Below are positions 25,124 to 31,911 of a DNA stretch of 40,927 bases, in pieces; position 1 is the first letter of the stretch, and each line of letters starts with the position of its first letter. The stretch spans positions 1-40,927 of the forward strand of contig JAEDJL010000018.1 in assembly GCA_016296345.1 (NCBI GenBank). Direction: 5' to 3'. A program made the translations under genes and the position numbers. The notes below the pieces were generated by a model. That model saw only the letters and a list, made by a program, of their open reading frames with translations. It was not told where the DNA came from and searched no databases. This DNA comes from Bacteroidales bacterium (GTDB lineage: Bacteria; Bacteroidota; Bacteroidia; Bacteroidales; P3).

Positions 25124-27262
25124 ATGAAAATTTATCACAGTTCAGAAATCAAGAACATTGCCCTCATGGGAGGAGCAAAGGCAGGAAAGACTACTTTGGC
25201 AGAAGCCATGTCTTTCGAAGGTAAAGTAACCAATCGAAGAGGTACGATTGAAGAGTCCAACACTATTTCAGATTATCGAGAGATTGAGACAGAGAGAAAA
25301 GGTTCTGTTTTTTCAAGTCTTCTATATTCGGAGTACAACAACAAGAAAATAAACATCATTGACGTACCCGGATACTCCGATTACCAAGGAGAGTTGGTCG
25401 CAGCCTTGCATGCAGTCGAGACAGCTGTTGTTGTGATAAATGCACAAATCGGAGTGGAAGTCGGAACTGAGATTGCGTTTCGCCATACCGGCAGATTGGC
25501 AATCCCTCTTATGTTTGCAATGAACCAACTTGACAGCGAAAAATCCAATTTTGACGAACAAGTAAGAGAATTGAAAGAGTTTTTCGGCGAAAAGATAACA
25601 ATCGTTCAATATCCTGTCAATCAAGGACCGGGATTTAACTGTTTTGTCGATTTGATTATGCAAAAGATGTACAAATATCCCGTTGGAGGAGGCAAACCCG
25701 AGATTTTGGACATTCCCGAAGAAGAAAAAGAAAAAGCAGAGCAACTTCGCCTTGCGTTAGTCGAGAATGCAGCGGCAGGTTCTGACGATTTGATGGAAAA
25801 ATACTTCGATAACGGCGATTTGGCAATAGATGACGTGCGTCGAGGCTTGAAACTCTCGATAGCATCTCGCAATGTGTTCCCTATATTGTGCGTTTCGGCA
25901 AAAGAAAACATAGGTGTGGGAAGATTATTGGAGTTTATAACCTTCAATGTTCCTTCTCCGACAGACGCACTTCACACAAAGACACTCGTTTCGGGCGAAA
26001 AAATAACCTACGACGAAGCCTCGCCTACAACTCTCTTTGTTTTCAAAACCGCAAACGAAACACACGTCGGAGATATTACCTATATGAAAGTCATGAGCGG
26101 CGAATTGACTGAGGGAATGGACGTTGTGAACTCCACAAACGAAGCAAAAGAAAGAATTGCCCAAATATTCGTAAACTCGGGCAAGACAAGAACAAAGATA
26201 GAGAAAGCATCGGCAGGCGATATTGTCTCTACAATCAAGCTGAAAAGCGTTTCGACAAACGATACTCTCACTTCGACAAAGAACATTGGAGATAAACTCA
26301 ACGAAATCAAGTTCCCCGAACCCGTATATTCGACAGCCGTAAGAGCAATAGACTCTTCGGACGAAGAAAAACTCGGAGCTGCCCTCAACGAATACACATC
26401 TAACGACTGCTCAATGAAAGTTGAGATTGCAAGAGAGTTGAAACAAACAATCGTAAAGGCAATGGGCGAATACCATATCAACACCTTGAAGTGGTATTTG
26501 GACAATGTTTACAAAATACCTGTTGAATTTTTCGCACCAAAAATACCTTACAGAGAAACAATCACCAAAAGTGCCGAAGCATCTTACCGACACAAGAAAC
26601 AATCAGGCGGAGCAGGTCAGTTCGGAGAAGTATATATGATGATAGAGCCTTATTATGAAGGCATGGAACAGCAAAAGAAATATCCGATACGAAATACCGA
26701 AACGGTAGAACTTGCCTGGGGCGGCAAATTAGTGTTCAACACTTGTATAGTCGGCGGAGCTATTGATGCAAGATTTATGCCTGCAATCCTGAAAGGTATA
26801 ATGGAGAAAATGGAAGAGGGACCTTTGACAGGCTCTTACGCAAGAGACATAGTGGTAAACGTGTTTGACGGCAAGATGCACCCTGTCGATAGTAACGAAA
26901 TGGCGTTCAAACTTGCAGGACGCAACGCTTTCAAAGAAGCATTCAAGAATGCAGGACCGAAAATCCTCGAACCTATATACGATATTGAGATTACAGTACC
27001 TTCAGAGCTTATGGGAGGCGTCATGACCGACCTTCAAAGCCGTCGAGCTGTCGTTATGGGAATGGATTCTGAGGGAATGAACACCATAATCAAAGCAAAG
27101 ATACCGCTTGCCGAGACTTACCGCTACTCGACCGCCCTTTCCTCGATAACTTCGGGCAGAGCAGTCTTTGCAATGCAGTTTTCGGAATATGAAGCTGTGC
27201 CTTCGGACGTTCAAAGCAAACTTTTGAAAGCATACGAAGAGCAAACAAAAGACGAAGAATAA
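25124..27262 (+). CDS. fusA2: Elongation factor G paralogue (EF-G2) with altered GTPase motifs
   Basis: A 712-residue five-domain EF-G homologue that should bind the ribosome and assist translocation. The P-loop is present (GGAKAGKTT, 16-24) and G4 is NQLD (134-137). Switch I reads RKGSVFS instead of RGITI, losing the magnesium-binding Thr. Switch II reads DVPGYSDY (80-87), so the catalytic His of DTPGH is Tyr84. From established knowledge, Bacteroides encodes an EF-G2 described as working without GTP hydrolysis and being important under carbon starvation in the gut; these residues fit that group. ATG 25124 is taken as start; a GTG two codons earlier is an alternative. The canonical fusA is not in this window. 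A strong terminator follows. Confidence 0.92.
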   Translation: MKIYHSSEIKNIALMGGAKAGKTTLAEAMSFEGKVTNRRGTIEESNTISDYREIETERKGSVFSSLLYSEYNNKKINIIDVPGYSDYQGELVAALHAVETAVVVINAQIGVEVGTEIAFRHTGRLAIPLMFAMNQLDSEKSNFDEQVRELKEFFGEKITIVQYPVNQGPGFNCFVDLIMQKMYKYPVGGGKPEILDIPEEEKEKAEQLRLALVENAAAGSDDLMEKYFDNGDLAIDDVRRGLKLSIASRNVFPILCVSAKENIGVGRLLEFITFNVPSPTDALHTKTLVSGEKITYDEASPTTLFVFKTANETHVGDITYMKVMSGELTEGMDVVNSTNEAKERIAQIFVNSGKTRTKIEKASAGDIVSTIKLKSVSTNDTLTSTKNIGDKLNEIKFPEPVYSTAVRAIDSSDEEKLGAALNEYTSNDCSMKVEIARELKQTIVKAMGEYHINTLKWYLDNVYKIPVEFFAPKIPYRETITKSAEASYRHKKQSGGAGQFGEVYMMIEPYYEGMEQQKKYPIRNTETVELAWGGKLVFNTCIVGGAIDARFMPAILKGIMEKMEEGPLTGSYARDIVVNVFDGKMHPVDSNEMAFKLAGRNAFKEAFKNAGPKILEPIYDIEITVPSELMGGVMTDLQSRRAVVMGMDSEGMNTIIKAKIPLAETYRYSTALSSITSGRAVFAMQFSEYEAVPSDVQSKLLKAYEEQTKDEE

Positions 27263-27303
27263 AGCACGAGAGCATATTGATTTTGTTTTTAATTTAGAAC
27301 TCC

Positions 27304-27336
27304 GGCGTTCTGTTTCGGCAGAACGCCAATTTTTTT
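27304..27336 (+). terminator. Rho-independent terminator of EF-G2
   Basis: Stem GGCGTTCTG (27304-27312) and CAGAACGCC (27319-27327), loop TTTCGG, then a run of seven T after AA. It lies 41 bp after the stop. The stem sequence CAGAACGCC also occurs as a unit of the 21-bp repeat family (copy 3). Confidence 0.9.
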
Positions 27337-27412
27337 ATCCCCTTGCAGCTTTTTCTGCCTTACAAACACCTTTTTCGGAGAAAAATCTCAAAGCCTCCGT
27401 CGGCAGAAAGAA

Positions 27413-27517
27413 GATTATCAAAAATTTTTCTTGTTGATAATGGTATTATCTTGGGAAGATAATACCATTATCACGCCGTGATAATCCGATTATCAAGCCA
27501 AAAAAAATTTGATAATC
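27413..27517 (-). repeat. GATAAT palindrome array, copy C (three units, inverted relative to B)
   Basis: Framed by GATTATC (27413-27419) and GATAATC (27511-27517). Three units at 27436, 27458 and 27480, 22 bp apart, with linkers TTGGGAA and ACGCCGT and central triplets GGT, ACC, CCG. Read on the minus strand it follows copy B closely, including the A/T spacers, but lacks one unit. It fills the gap between convergent EF-G2 and tatD genes. Confidence 0.95.
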
Positions 27518-27601
27518 TCAGAAACTTATTCTTAAAGCGTTGATTTTCGGATATTAAACCTGCAAAAAGATATTGTTTTTCGGCTATTGCCTGCAAGGAG
27601 T

Positions 27602-28369
27602 TCAGAGATTGAACAACCGGCTTGCGGTTTCGGTGGTTCTTTCAGCCACTTCTTCGAGCGGAATGTTCTTTATTTCGGAGACTTTCTTCGCAATGTGGAG
27701 AACATACGAGCTTTCGTTTCGCTTACCCCTGAAAGGCACGGGAGCAAGATAAGGAGAATCCGTTTCCAAAACAATATCGTCTATGCTTATTTGCGAAACA
27801 ACCTCCGCAAGATGAGCGTTTTTGAAAGTCAAAACCCCTCCAATTCCGATTTTGAAACCCATTTCTATCAAGCGTTTTGCCTGATTGACATCGCCGCCAA
27901 AGCAATGAAGAACACCATTATACGTTTTGCGATTGAGAGTTTTCAGACTTGCGAACAGTTCATCAAAAGCCTTGCGAATATGAATGCAAACCGGCAGCGA
28001 GAGTTCAAAACTCCACCTCATCTGTCGGCTGAAAACCTCGATTTGTTCCGCAACAAAAGTCCTGTCCCAATACAAATCGAGACCAATCTCGCCTATTGCA
28101 CAAAAGCGAGAAGAGTTTTCAAACAAAATTTTCTTGATAGAGTCCAACTCCTCTGCCCAATTTGCGTTCACACTTGTCGGATGCAGCCCCATCATAGGGT
28201 AAAGTCCCTCATGTTTTTCGCACAACTGCAACAAAGGTTCGACCGAAGAACAATCCACATTGGGGAGAAGGATTTTCTTCACGCCGTTTTCCTCCGCCCT
28301 TTCGAGAACCTGAGCAATATCCTGCTCGAAATCTTTTTCGTAAATGTGAGAATGCGTATCTATCAGCAT
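27602..28369 (-). CDS. tatD: TatD-family metal-dependent deoxyribonuclease
   Basis: Amidohydrolase-fold nuclease of 255 residues; family members digest DNA ends and act in repair or quality control. Metal-site motifs are IDTHSHIYE (near the N-terminus), IGEIGLDLYWD, VCIHIRKA, LHCFGG and LETDSPYLAP. The order and length match the family. The ATG at 28369 is preferred over a TTG four codons earlier. Confidence 0.93.
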   Translation of the reverse strand: MLIDTHSHIYEKDFEQDIAQVLERAEENGVKKILLPNVDCSSVEPLLQLCEKHEGLYPMMGLHPTSVNANWAEELDSIKKILFENSSRFCAIGEIGLDLYWDRTFVAEQIEVFSRQMRWSFELSLPVCIHIRKAFDELFASLKTLNRKTYNGVLHCFGGDVNQAKRLIEMGFKIGIGGVLTFKNAHLAEVVSQISIDDIVLETDSPYLAPVPFRGKRNESSYVLHIAKKVSEIKNIPLEEVAERTTETASRLFNL

Positions 28370-28389
28370 GATTTTTGTCAAATTGTTAC

Positions 28390-28414
28390 AAAAAAAGCTC
28401 CCGAAATCGGGAGC
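28390..28414 (-). terminator. Rho-independent terminator of rpsT
   Basis: Stem GCTCCCG/CGGGAGC (28397-28403, 28408-28414) with a 4-nt loop. On the minus strand it is followed by a run of T (plus-strand A tract 28390-28396). It lies between rpsT and tatD and should end the rpsT transcript. Confidence 0.88.
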
Positions 28415-28457
28415 CTACATTCGATATTATGAAAAAACGTATTTGTTTTTCGACGAT

Positions 28458-28712
28458 TTATTGCATTTTTGCCACTTTTCTCATGCACTTAGACTTCAAG
28501 TTGGCAGCTTTGTTCTTGTGAATAACCGAACGTTTTGCCAATCTGTCTATTTGAGAGATTAACTTAGGCAATCTTTCGCTTGCTTCTTTCACATCCTCTG
28601 TTGCTCTAAAATCTCTCAAAGCGTTACGCATTGTCTTCGCATAGTAGCGATTTGCAATTCTTTTCCTCTCGTTGGAACGAATTCTCTTTATTGAACTCTT
28701 GTGATTTGCCAT
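28458..28712 (-). CDS. rpsT: 30S ribosomal protein S20
   Basis: Small basic 16S-rRNA-binding protein of 84 residues: MANHKSSIKRIRSNERKR at the start, a long helical middle, HKNKAANLKSKCMRKVAKM at the end. The standard S20 start fixes the ATG at 28712; the frame extending to 28766 would run into the tRNA-Glu gene. It lies 21 bp after that tRNA on the same strand and is followed by a strong terminator. Confidence 0.96.
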   Translation of the reverse strand: MANHKSSIKRIRSNERKRIANRYYAKTMRNALRDFRATEDVKEASERLPKLISQIDRLAKRSVIHKNKAANLKSKCMRKVAKMQ

Positions 28713-28733
28713 TTCTATATTCTTATTTTTTAG

Positions 28734-28808
28734 TACCCCGTAGGGGATTCGAACCCCTGATTTCAAGAATGAAAATCTTGCGTCCTAGGCCAGCTAGACG
28801 AACGGGGC
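28734..28808 (-). tRNA. tRNA-Glu (anticodon TTC)
   Basis: On the minus strand the cloverleaf is complete: acceptor GCCCCGT/ACGGGGT (first pair G-U), anticodon stem CAAGA/TCTTG with loop TTTTCAT giving anticodon TTC, T arm AGGGG-TTCGAAT-CCCCT. The CCA end is not encoded. rpsT follows 21 bp downstream. Confidence 0.95.
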
Positions 28809-28838
28809 GTTTGCAACTTTCCGCCGTTTTTGACGGTG

Positions 28839-28846
28839 CAAAATTA
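28839..28846 (-). promoter_or_regulatory. Promoter -7 element (TAATTTTG) of tRNA-Glu
   Basis: Minus-strand TAATTTTG fits TAnnTTTG, 30 bp before the tRNA. The nearest TTTG upstream is at 28874-28871 with a long 24-bp spacer. Confidence 0.4.
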
Positions 28847-28904
28847 CAACAAAAATTTGTTCTGCCCAAGCAAAATTGAAAAAAAATGCCGTTTTGATAC
28901 CTTT

Positions 28905-29561
28905 TTAATCTTTATCTTGCTGAAATTCAAAGCCTAATCTTTTCGCAGTAATAAAGCGTTTCGAGGCTGTTTTCTGCTTGATTTCGCCAACTGTTATCTC
29001 TTTTACCTGATCAAAAGGCGGTGTAAGCAGATCAAAATTGTTGGCATACTCCATTGCCGAAACGATTATGCTTGTTATCGACTTCTTATTGACAATCGAG
29101 GTATTGAAACTCGAATACAACAAACCCACTTCACGCTTTCCCTCAATAAAATAGTGCTTTTCTTTGTTCACAAACACTCTTCCGATAAGGTATCCCAAGT
29201 CGTAGTCTCTGTTATAGTCGAAAGAATCGGTCAAAAAGTTGTAAATGTTTATCATTCCGCTGAACGAACGCTCCTTGTCTTCCTTTATGTACGGCAATTT
29301 CATCACTTCGTGCATTCTCGAAAACTCAAATACGTTGGTGTGCATTGAAAAAAGCAGAATGTCTGCTCCGAAACGTATCTCAAATTCGGCTTCCGACCTG
29401 TCGTTAAAGAAGAAATAGTTCGGATATTCGGCTTTCAGAGCATCGATTATCTCTTTTGCGGTGTCTCTGAACAAGGTAAAAGTTTCTTTTGTATTTGAAA
29501 GAACACTGTCCAAAAGGTCAGTTTTTTGTTTTATTGCCTTTCCTAATTCTTTGTATTCCAT
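28905..29561 (-). CDS. Conserved Bacteroidota protein of unknown function
   Basis: A 218-residue soluble protein with no signal or membrane segment. It begins with a helical, coiled part (MEYKELGKAIKQKTDLLDS) and continues with a well-structured core: FEIRFGADILLFSMHTNVFEF, KEDKERSFSGMINIYNFL, YDLGYLIGRVFVNKEKHYFIEGKR. I recall similar proteins in many Bacteroidota, annotated only as hypothetical, and assign no function. It is separated from the upstream ferredoxin by a terminator, so it probably has its own promoter. Confidence 0.8.
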   Translation of the reverse strand: MEYKELGKAIKQKTDLLDSVLSNTKETFTLFRDTAKEIIDALKAEYPNYFFFNDRSEAEFEIRFGADILLFSMHTNVFEFSRMHEVMKLPYIKEDKERSFSGMINIYNFLTDSFDYNRDYDLGYLIGRVFVNKEKHYFIEGKREVGLLYSSFNTSIVNKKSITSIIVSAMEYANNFDLLTPPFDQVKEITVGEIKQKTASKRFITAKRLGFEFQQDKD

Positions 29562-29582
29562 GTTTTTGATACAGCTTTAATC

Positions 29583-29616
29583 AAAAAAAAGCCCCATGTT
29601 TGCTACACAGGGCTTT
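29583..29616 (-). terminator. Terminator of the ferredoxin gene
   Basis: Stem AAAGCCC (29588-29594) and GGGCTTT (29610-29616), with a 15-nt loop containing a small TGT/ACA pair. On the minus strand a run of T follows. It lies 22 bp after the ferredoxin stop. Confidence 0.8.
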
Positions 29617-29638
29617 GGTTTCTTTGTCTATATAGAAA

Positions 29639-29809
29639 CTATTCCTCAGGGTGGATAGCTTCCATAGGGCAAACGTCGGCACAAGTTCCGCACTCAACGC
29701 ATTTTGCAGGGTCTATCTTATAGATATCGCCTTCTGAAATTGCCCCAACAGGACATTCATCAATACAAGTGCCGCATGCAGCACAATCTTCTGAAATTTT
29801 GTAAGCCAT
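29639..29809 (-). CDS. 2[4Fe-4S] ferredoxin
   Basis: A 56-residue electron carrier, MAYKISEDCAACGTCIDECP as the first half. Cluster ligands are Cys9/12/15/19 and Cys37/40/43/47, the two CxxCxxCxxxCP motifs of clostridial-type ferredoxins. Such ferredoxins are the usual partner of the Rnf complex, encoded at 35591-40545. The ATG is at 29809 and the stop TAG at 29641-29639. It is monocistronic: a perfect promoter in front and a terminator behind. Confidence 0.95.
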   Translation of the reverse strand: MAYKISEDCAACGTCIDECPVGAISEGDIYKIDPAKCVECGTCADVCPMEAIHPEE

Positions 29810-29840
29810 TGCTTCTAATTTTTAGGGTTTATAACGAGTG

Positions 29841-29871
29841 CAAAGATATAACATTCTGTTCAAACACCAAA
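29841..29871 (-). promoter_or_regulatory. Promoter of the ferredoxin gene
   Basis: On the minus strand TTTG (29871-29868), exactly 19 bp, TATCTTTG (29848-29841): a perfect Bacteroidota promoter, 31 bp before the ATG. Confidence 0.85.
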
Positions 29872-29967
29872 TAAAAAGCATGATTTTTTTTTGCACAGAC
29901 GGCGTTTCTCTCACTCTGTTTGCAGAATAAATCGGCGTTTGCTTGCAGTGAAGTCGCAACAAATGAG

Positions 29968-29975
29968 TATCTTTG
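29968..29975 (+). promoter_or_regulatory. Promoter -7 element (TATCTTTG) of the YwqK-like lipoprotein gene
   Basis: TATCTTTG fits TAnnTTTG, 36 bp before the ATG at 30012. A CTTG (29942-29945) with a 22-bp spacer may be the -33 box. Two GGCGTTT units of the 21-bp repeat type lie just upstream (29901 and 29934). Confidence 0.55.
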
Positions 29976-30011
29976 CCACCGAAAAACAAACAAATAAAAA
30001 TTTTACCGACC

Positions 30012-30740
30012 ATGAACAAAACGAACATACTCGGATTCTCACTTGCCATTGTGGTTTTTGCTTTGGCCTTTTGCGGTTGTACTCAGGACAAAGTGGTTGA
30101 AAAATATGAAGACGGCAGCCCCAAAGTAGTCCAAATCCTCAAAAAGAAAGACGGAAGTCTGCAACAAACAGGCGAAAAACGCCTTTACCAAAACGGCAAA
30201 GAGCGAATGAGCGGCAAAATATCAAACGGCAATCGCACCGGAGTGTGGAAATTTTACTTCGACGACGGCAAACTATTTGCCAAAGCCGACTTTACCGACA
30301 CTCAACAAGGCAAAAACTGGGAAGTATATGACCACGAAGGCAAAAAACTCGTAAGCAAATCGGACAAAATTGCCGAACTCCACTTCGCTCAAGACGGAGG
30401 ATTGTGCGACATAAGATTGAAACAAGGCGACAAAGAGCTGTTATACCGCTTTTTTGAATCGTTTCGAGTATGCGTAACCTCACAAATGAAAGGCAACATA
30501 CCAAACGGCGAAACAATAGCATGGTTTGAAAACGGCAAAATGAACTCCTACTACTATTACAGAGACGGAATACAAGACAGCATTTACCGAGTTTATACCG
30601 AAGAGGGAGGATTGCTTGTGAGCGGACAATATAATAAAGGTATAAAGGTGGGCAAATGGGAGTATTTTCTCTCCGATGGCTCTTCGGCAGGCATAGAAAT
30701 ATACGACACAGACGGCACAAAGCTCAAAGCAAGAGAGTAA
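30012..30740 (+). CDS. Lipoprotein with YwqK/MORN-like repeats
   Basis: A 242-residue protein with an export signal ending in a lipobox-like LAFCGC (Cys near residue 24), so it should be lipid-anchored. The mature part has repeated G-x-W/Y-x-F/Y-Y/F-x-D/N-G-K motifs: EKYEDGSPKVVQ, KRLYQNGKERMSGKI, GVWKFYFDDGKLFAKA, ETIAWFENGKMNSYYYYRDG, GKWEYFLSDG. These match the MORN-variant repeats of proteins named YwqK-family antitoxin. In Bacteroidota such proteins are usually envelope proteins, and nothing here suggests a toxin partner. The next gene starts 1 bp after its stop. Confidence 0.8.
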   Translation: MNKTNILGFSLAIVVFALAFCGCTQDKVVEKYEDGSPKVVQILKKKDGSLQQTGEKRLYQNGKERMSGKISNGNRTGVWKFYFDDGKLFAKADFTDTQQGKNWEVYDHEGKKLVSKSDKIAELHFAQDGGLCDIRLKQGDKELLYRFFESFRVCVTSQMKGNIPNGETIAWFENGKMNSYYYYRDGIQDSIYRVYTEEGGLLVSGQYNKGIKVGKWEYFLSDGSSAGIEIYDTDGTKLKARE

Positions 30741-30741
30741 G

Positions 30742-31311
30742 ATGAAGAAATTATTGTTCGTTTTCGCATTGATATTCCCTTTGATTTCCAATGCACAATA
30801 CTCATACGGCAAAATAGAATTGAACAAAGAAACCAAACAAAACCCCTTTTGCTGCAAGATAGGAAGCAAAGACAGCATTCACATTTCCCCTTGCAGTCGA
30901 AACGGAGTGCAACAACTCTCGGTGGGCAGCCTGATTTGCAAGGCAGAAACCCCCGACGAGAGCTTGGATTATGAAATATTCGCAAACCACAAAGACAAAA
31001 AAGCCTTCGTAATTGTGAGTCGCACGACCGACAATCTGTGTGTGGGCTGTTCGCTTTACCTTTTCGAGAACGGAAATGTGAGAGACTGCGGACAACTTCC
31101 CGTTGCCGCCTACACCAAAGACCAAAGCGGAAGAATGAACTACAACAGTATCCTCCCCCATTTGTCGATTGTCAAAGTGTCAAACCGCTACATACTCTCG
31201 TTTGAGACCCCTCTGGTAGTACTTTTCCCCATGCAGGAACAAGAAGAAATCCTTTCGGGAAGAGACCTCTTCTTTACCTTCGACAAAGACGGTCTGCAAA
31301 TGAACAAATAA
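30742..31311 (+). CDS. Secreted protein of unknown function
   Basis: A 189-residue exported protein with signal peptide MKKLLFVFALIFPLISNAQ. Several cysteines are present (FCCKIG, LICKAE, LCVGCSLY, VRDCGQ), consistent with disulfides. No family recognised. It begins 1 bp after the YwqK-like lipoprotein gene and is surely cotranscribed, so the two may act together at the envelope. Confidence 0.72.
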   Translation: MKKLLFVFALIFPLISNAQYSYGKIELNKETKQNPFCCKIGSKDSIHISPCSRNGVQQLSVGSLICKAETPDESLDYEIFANHKDKKAFVIVSRTTDNLCVGCSLYLFENGNVRDCGQLPVAAYTKDQSGRMNYNSILPHLSIVKVSNRYILSFETPLVVLFPMQEQEEILSGRDLFFTFDKDGLQMNK

Positions 31312-31321
31312 TCAAAGCCCG

Positions 31322-31683
31322 ATTTTTCAACTCGCCGATTTGGCAAAACCAAACGCCCTTTCAGTGAAATAACTCGCCGATTTATTTTTTCACAACGCCG
31401 TTTCAAAAGAATAAAACGCCGAATTATTCTCTCAAAACGCCAAGTTATTTTGCGAAAAAACGGCGACTTGTTTCACTCGAAAAAGCGAATTTTTCAGCAA
31501 AAAATACCGCCTTTTTCGGAGCGTTTTCAAGCGAAAAAATCGCCTTTATAAGTGCTTGATTTTCAATTCGCTCATTTTTACACCCAAAAAACGCCGTTTT
31601 TTTCCAAAAAATCTTCGTTTTTTTTGAAAAAATTGGCGTTTTTTTGGTGAGAAAACGGCGTTTTTTTCGAGAGTATCAAAAAG
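31322..31683 (+). repeat. 21-bp-period AACGCC repeat element, copy 2
   Basis: Occupies most of the 600-bp gap between convergent genes. The array part has CGCC cores at 31333, 31354, 31375, 31396, 31417 and 31438, exactly 21 bp apart, then a less regular stretch. The conserved core (31518-31673) is nearly identical to copy 3 and to the complement of copy 1. Within the core, AAAAACGCCGTTTTTTTCC (around 31590) can pair with GGTGAGAAAACGGCGTTTT (around 31646), forming a long hairpin. Confidence 0.92.
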
Positions 31684-31850
31684 TCGATTTTTTAGAGCGA
31701 AAAATCAGCAAAAAAAACAATGGCAAAATCAGCAAAAAAAATCCGAAGAAAAACAACACGCTTTTGCCATTCAATTTCTACAAACAAAGACAGGTATTCC
31801 TATGATGCCATAGTACGTCCTGTTTTTCAAAGCAATTCTATCACAAAAAG
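31684..31850. other. A-rich gap with a 17-bp direct repeat
   Basis: AAAATCAGCAAAAAAAA occurs twice, at 31701-31717 and 31725-31741, 24 bp apart, next to repeat copy 2. I see no gene or promoter in the rest of the stretch. Confidence 0.7.
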
Positions 31851-31874
31851 AAAAAGCCGGAGGACAATCCTCCG
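31851..31874 (-). terminator. Terminator of the TPR/OmpA-like lipoprotein gene
   Basis: Stem CGGAGGA (31858-31864) and TCCTCCG (31868-31874) with a 3-nt loop. On the minus strand GCTTTTTCTTTTT follows. It lies 37 bp after the stop. Confidence 0.88.
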
Positions 31875-31911
31875 ACTTATCCAATATGAATAACAACATT
31901 AAAAATATAGC

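Noticed and set aside
27587..28432. Open frame of 281 codons on the plus strand
   Set aside because: Antisense shadow of tatD; no motif, and it crosses the rpsT terminator.
31188..31406. 72-codon minus-strand frame with Arg-rich heptads (MKRRCEKINRR)
   Set aside because: It is the 21-bp array of copy 2 read on the minus strand and running into the antisense of a real gene. It shows how the array can look like protein, but there is no evidence that it is expressed.
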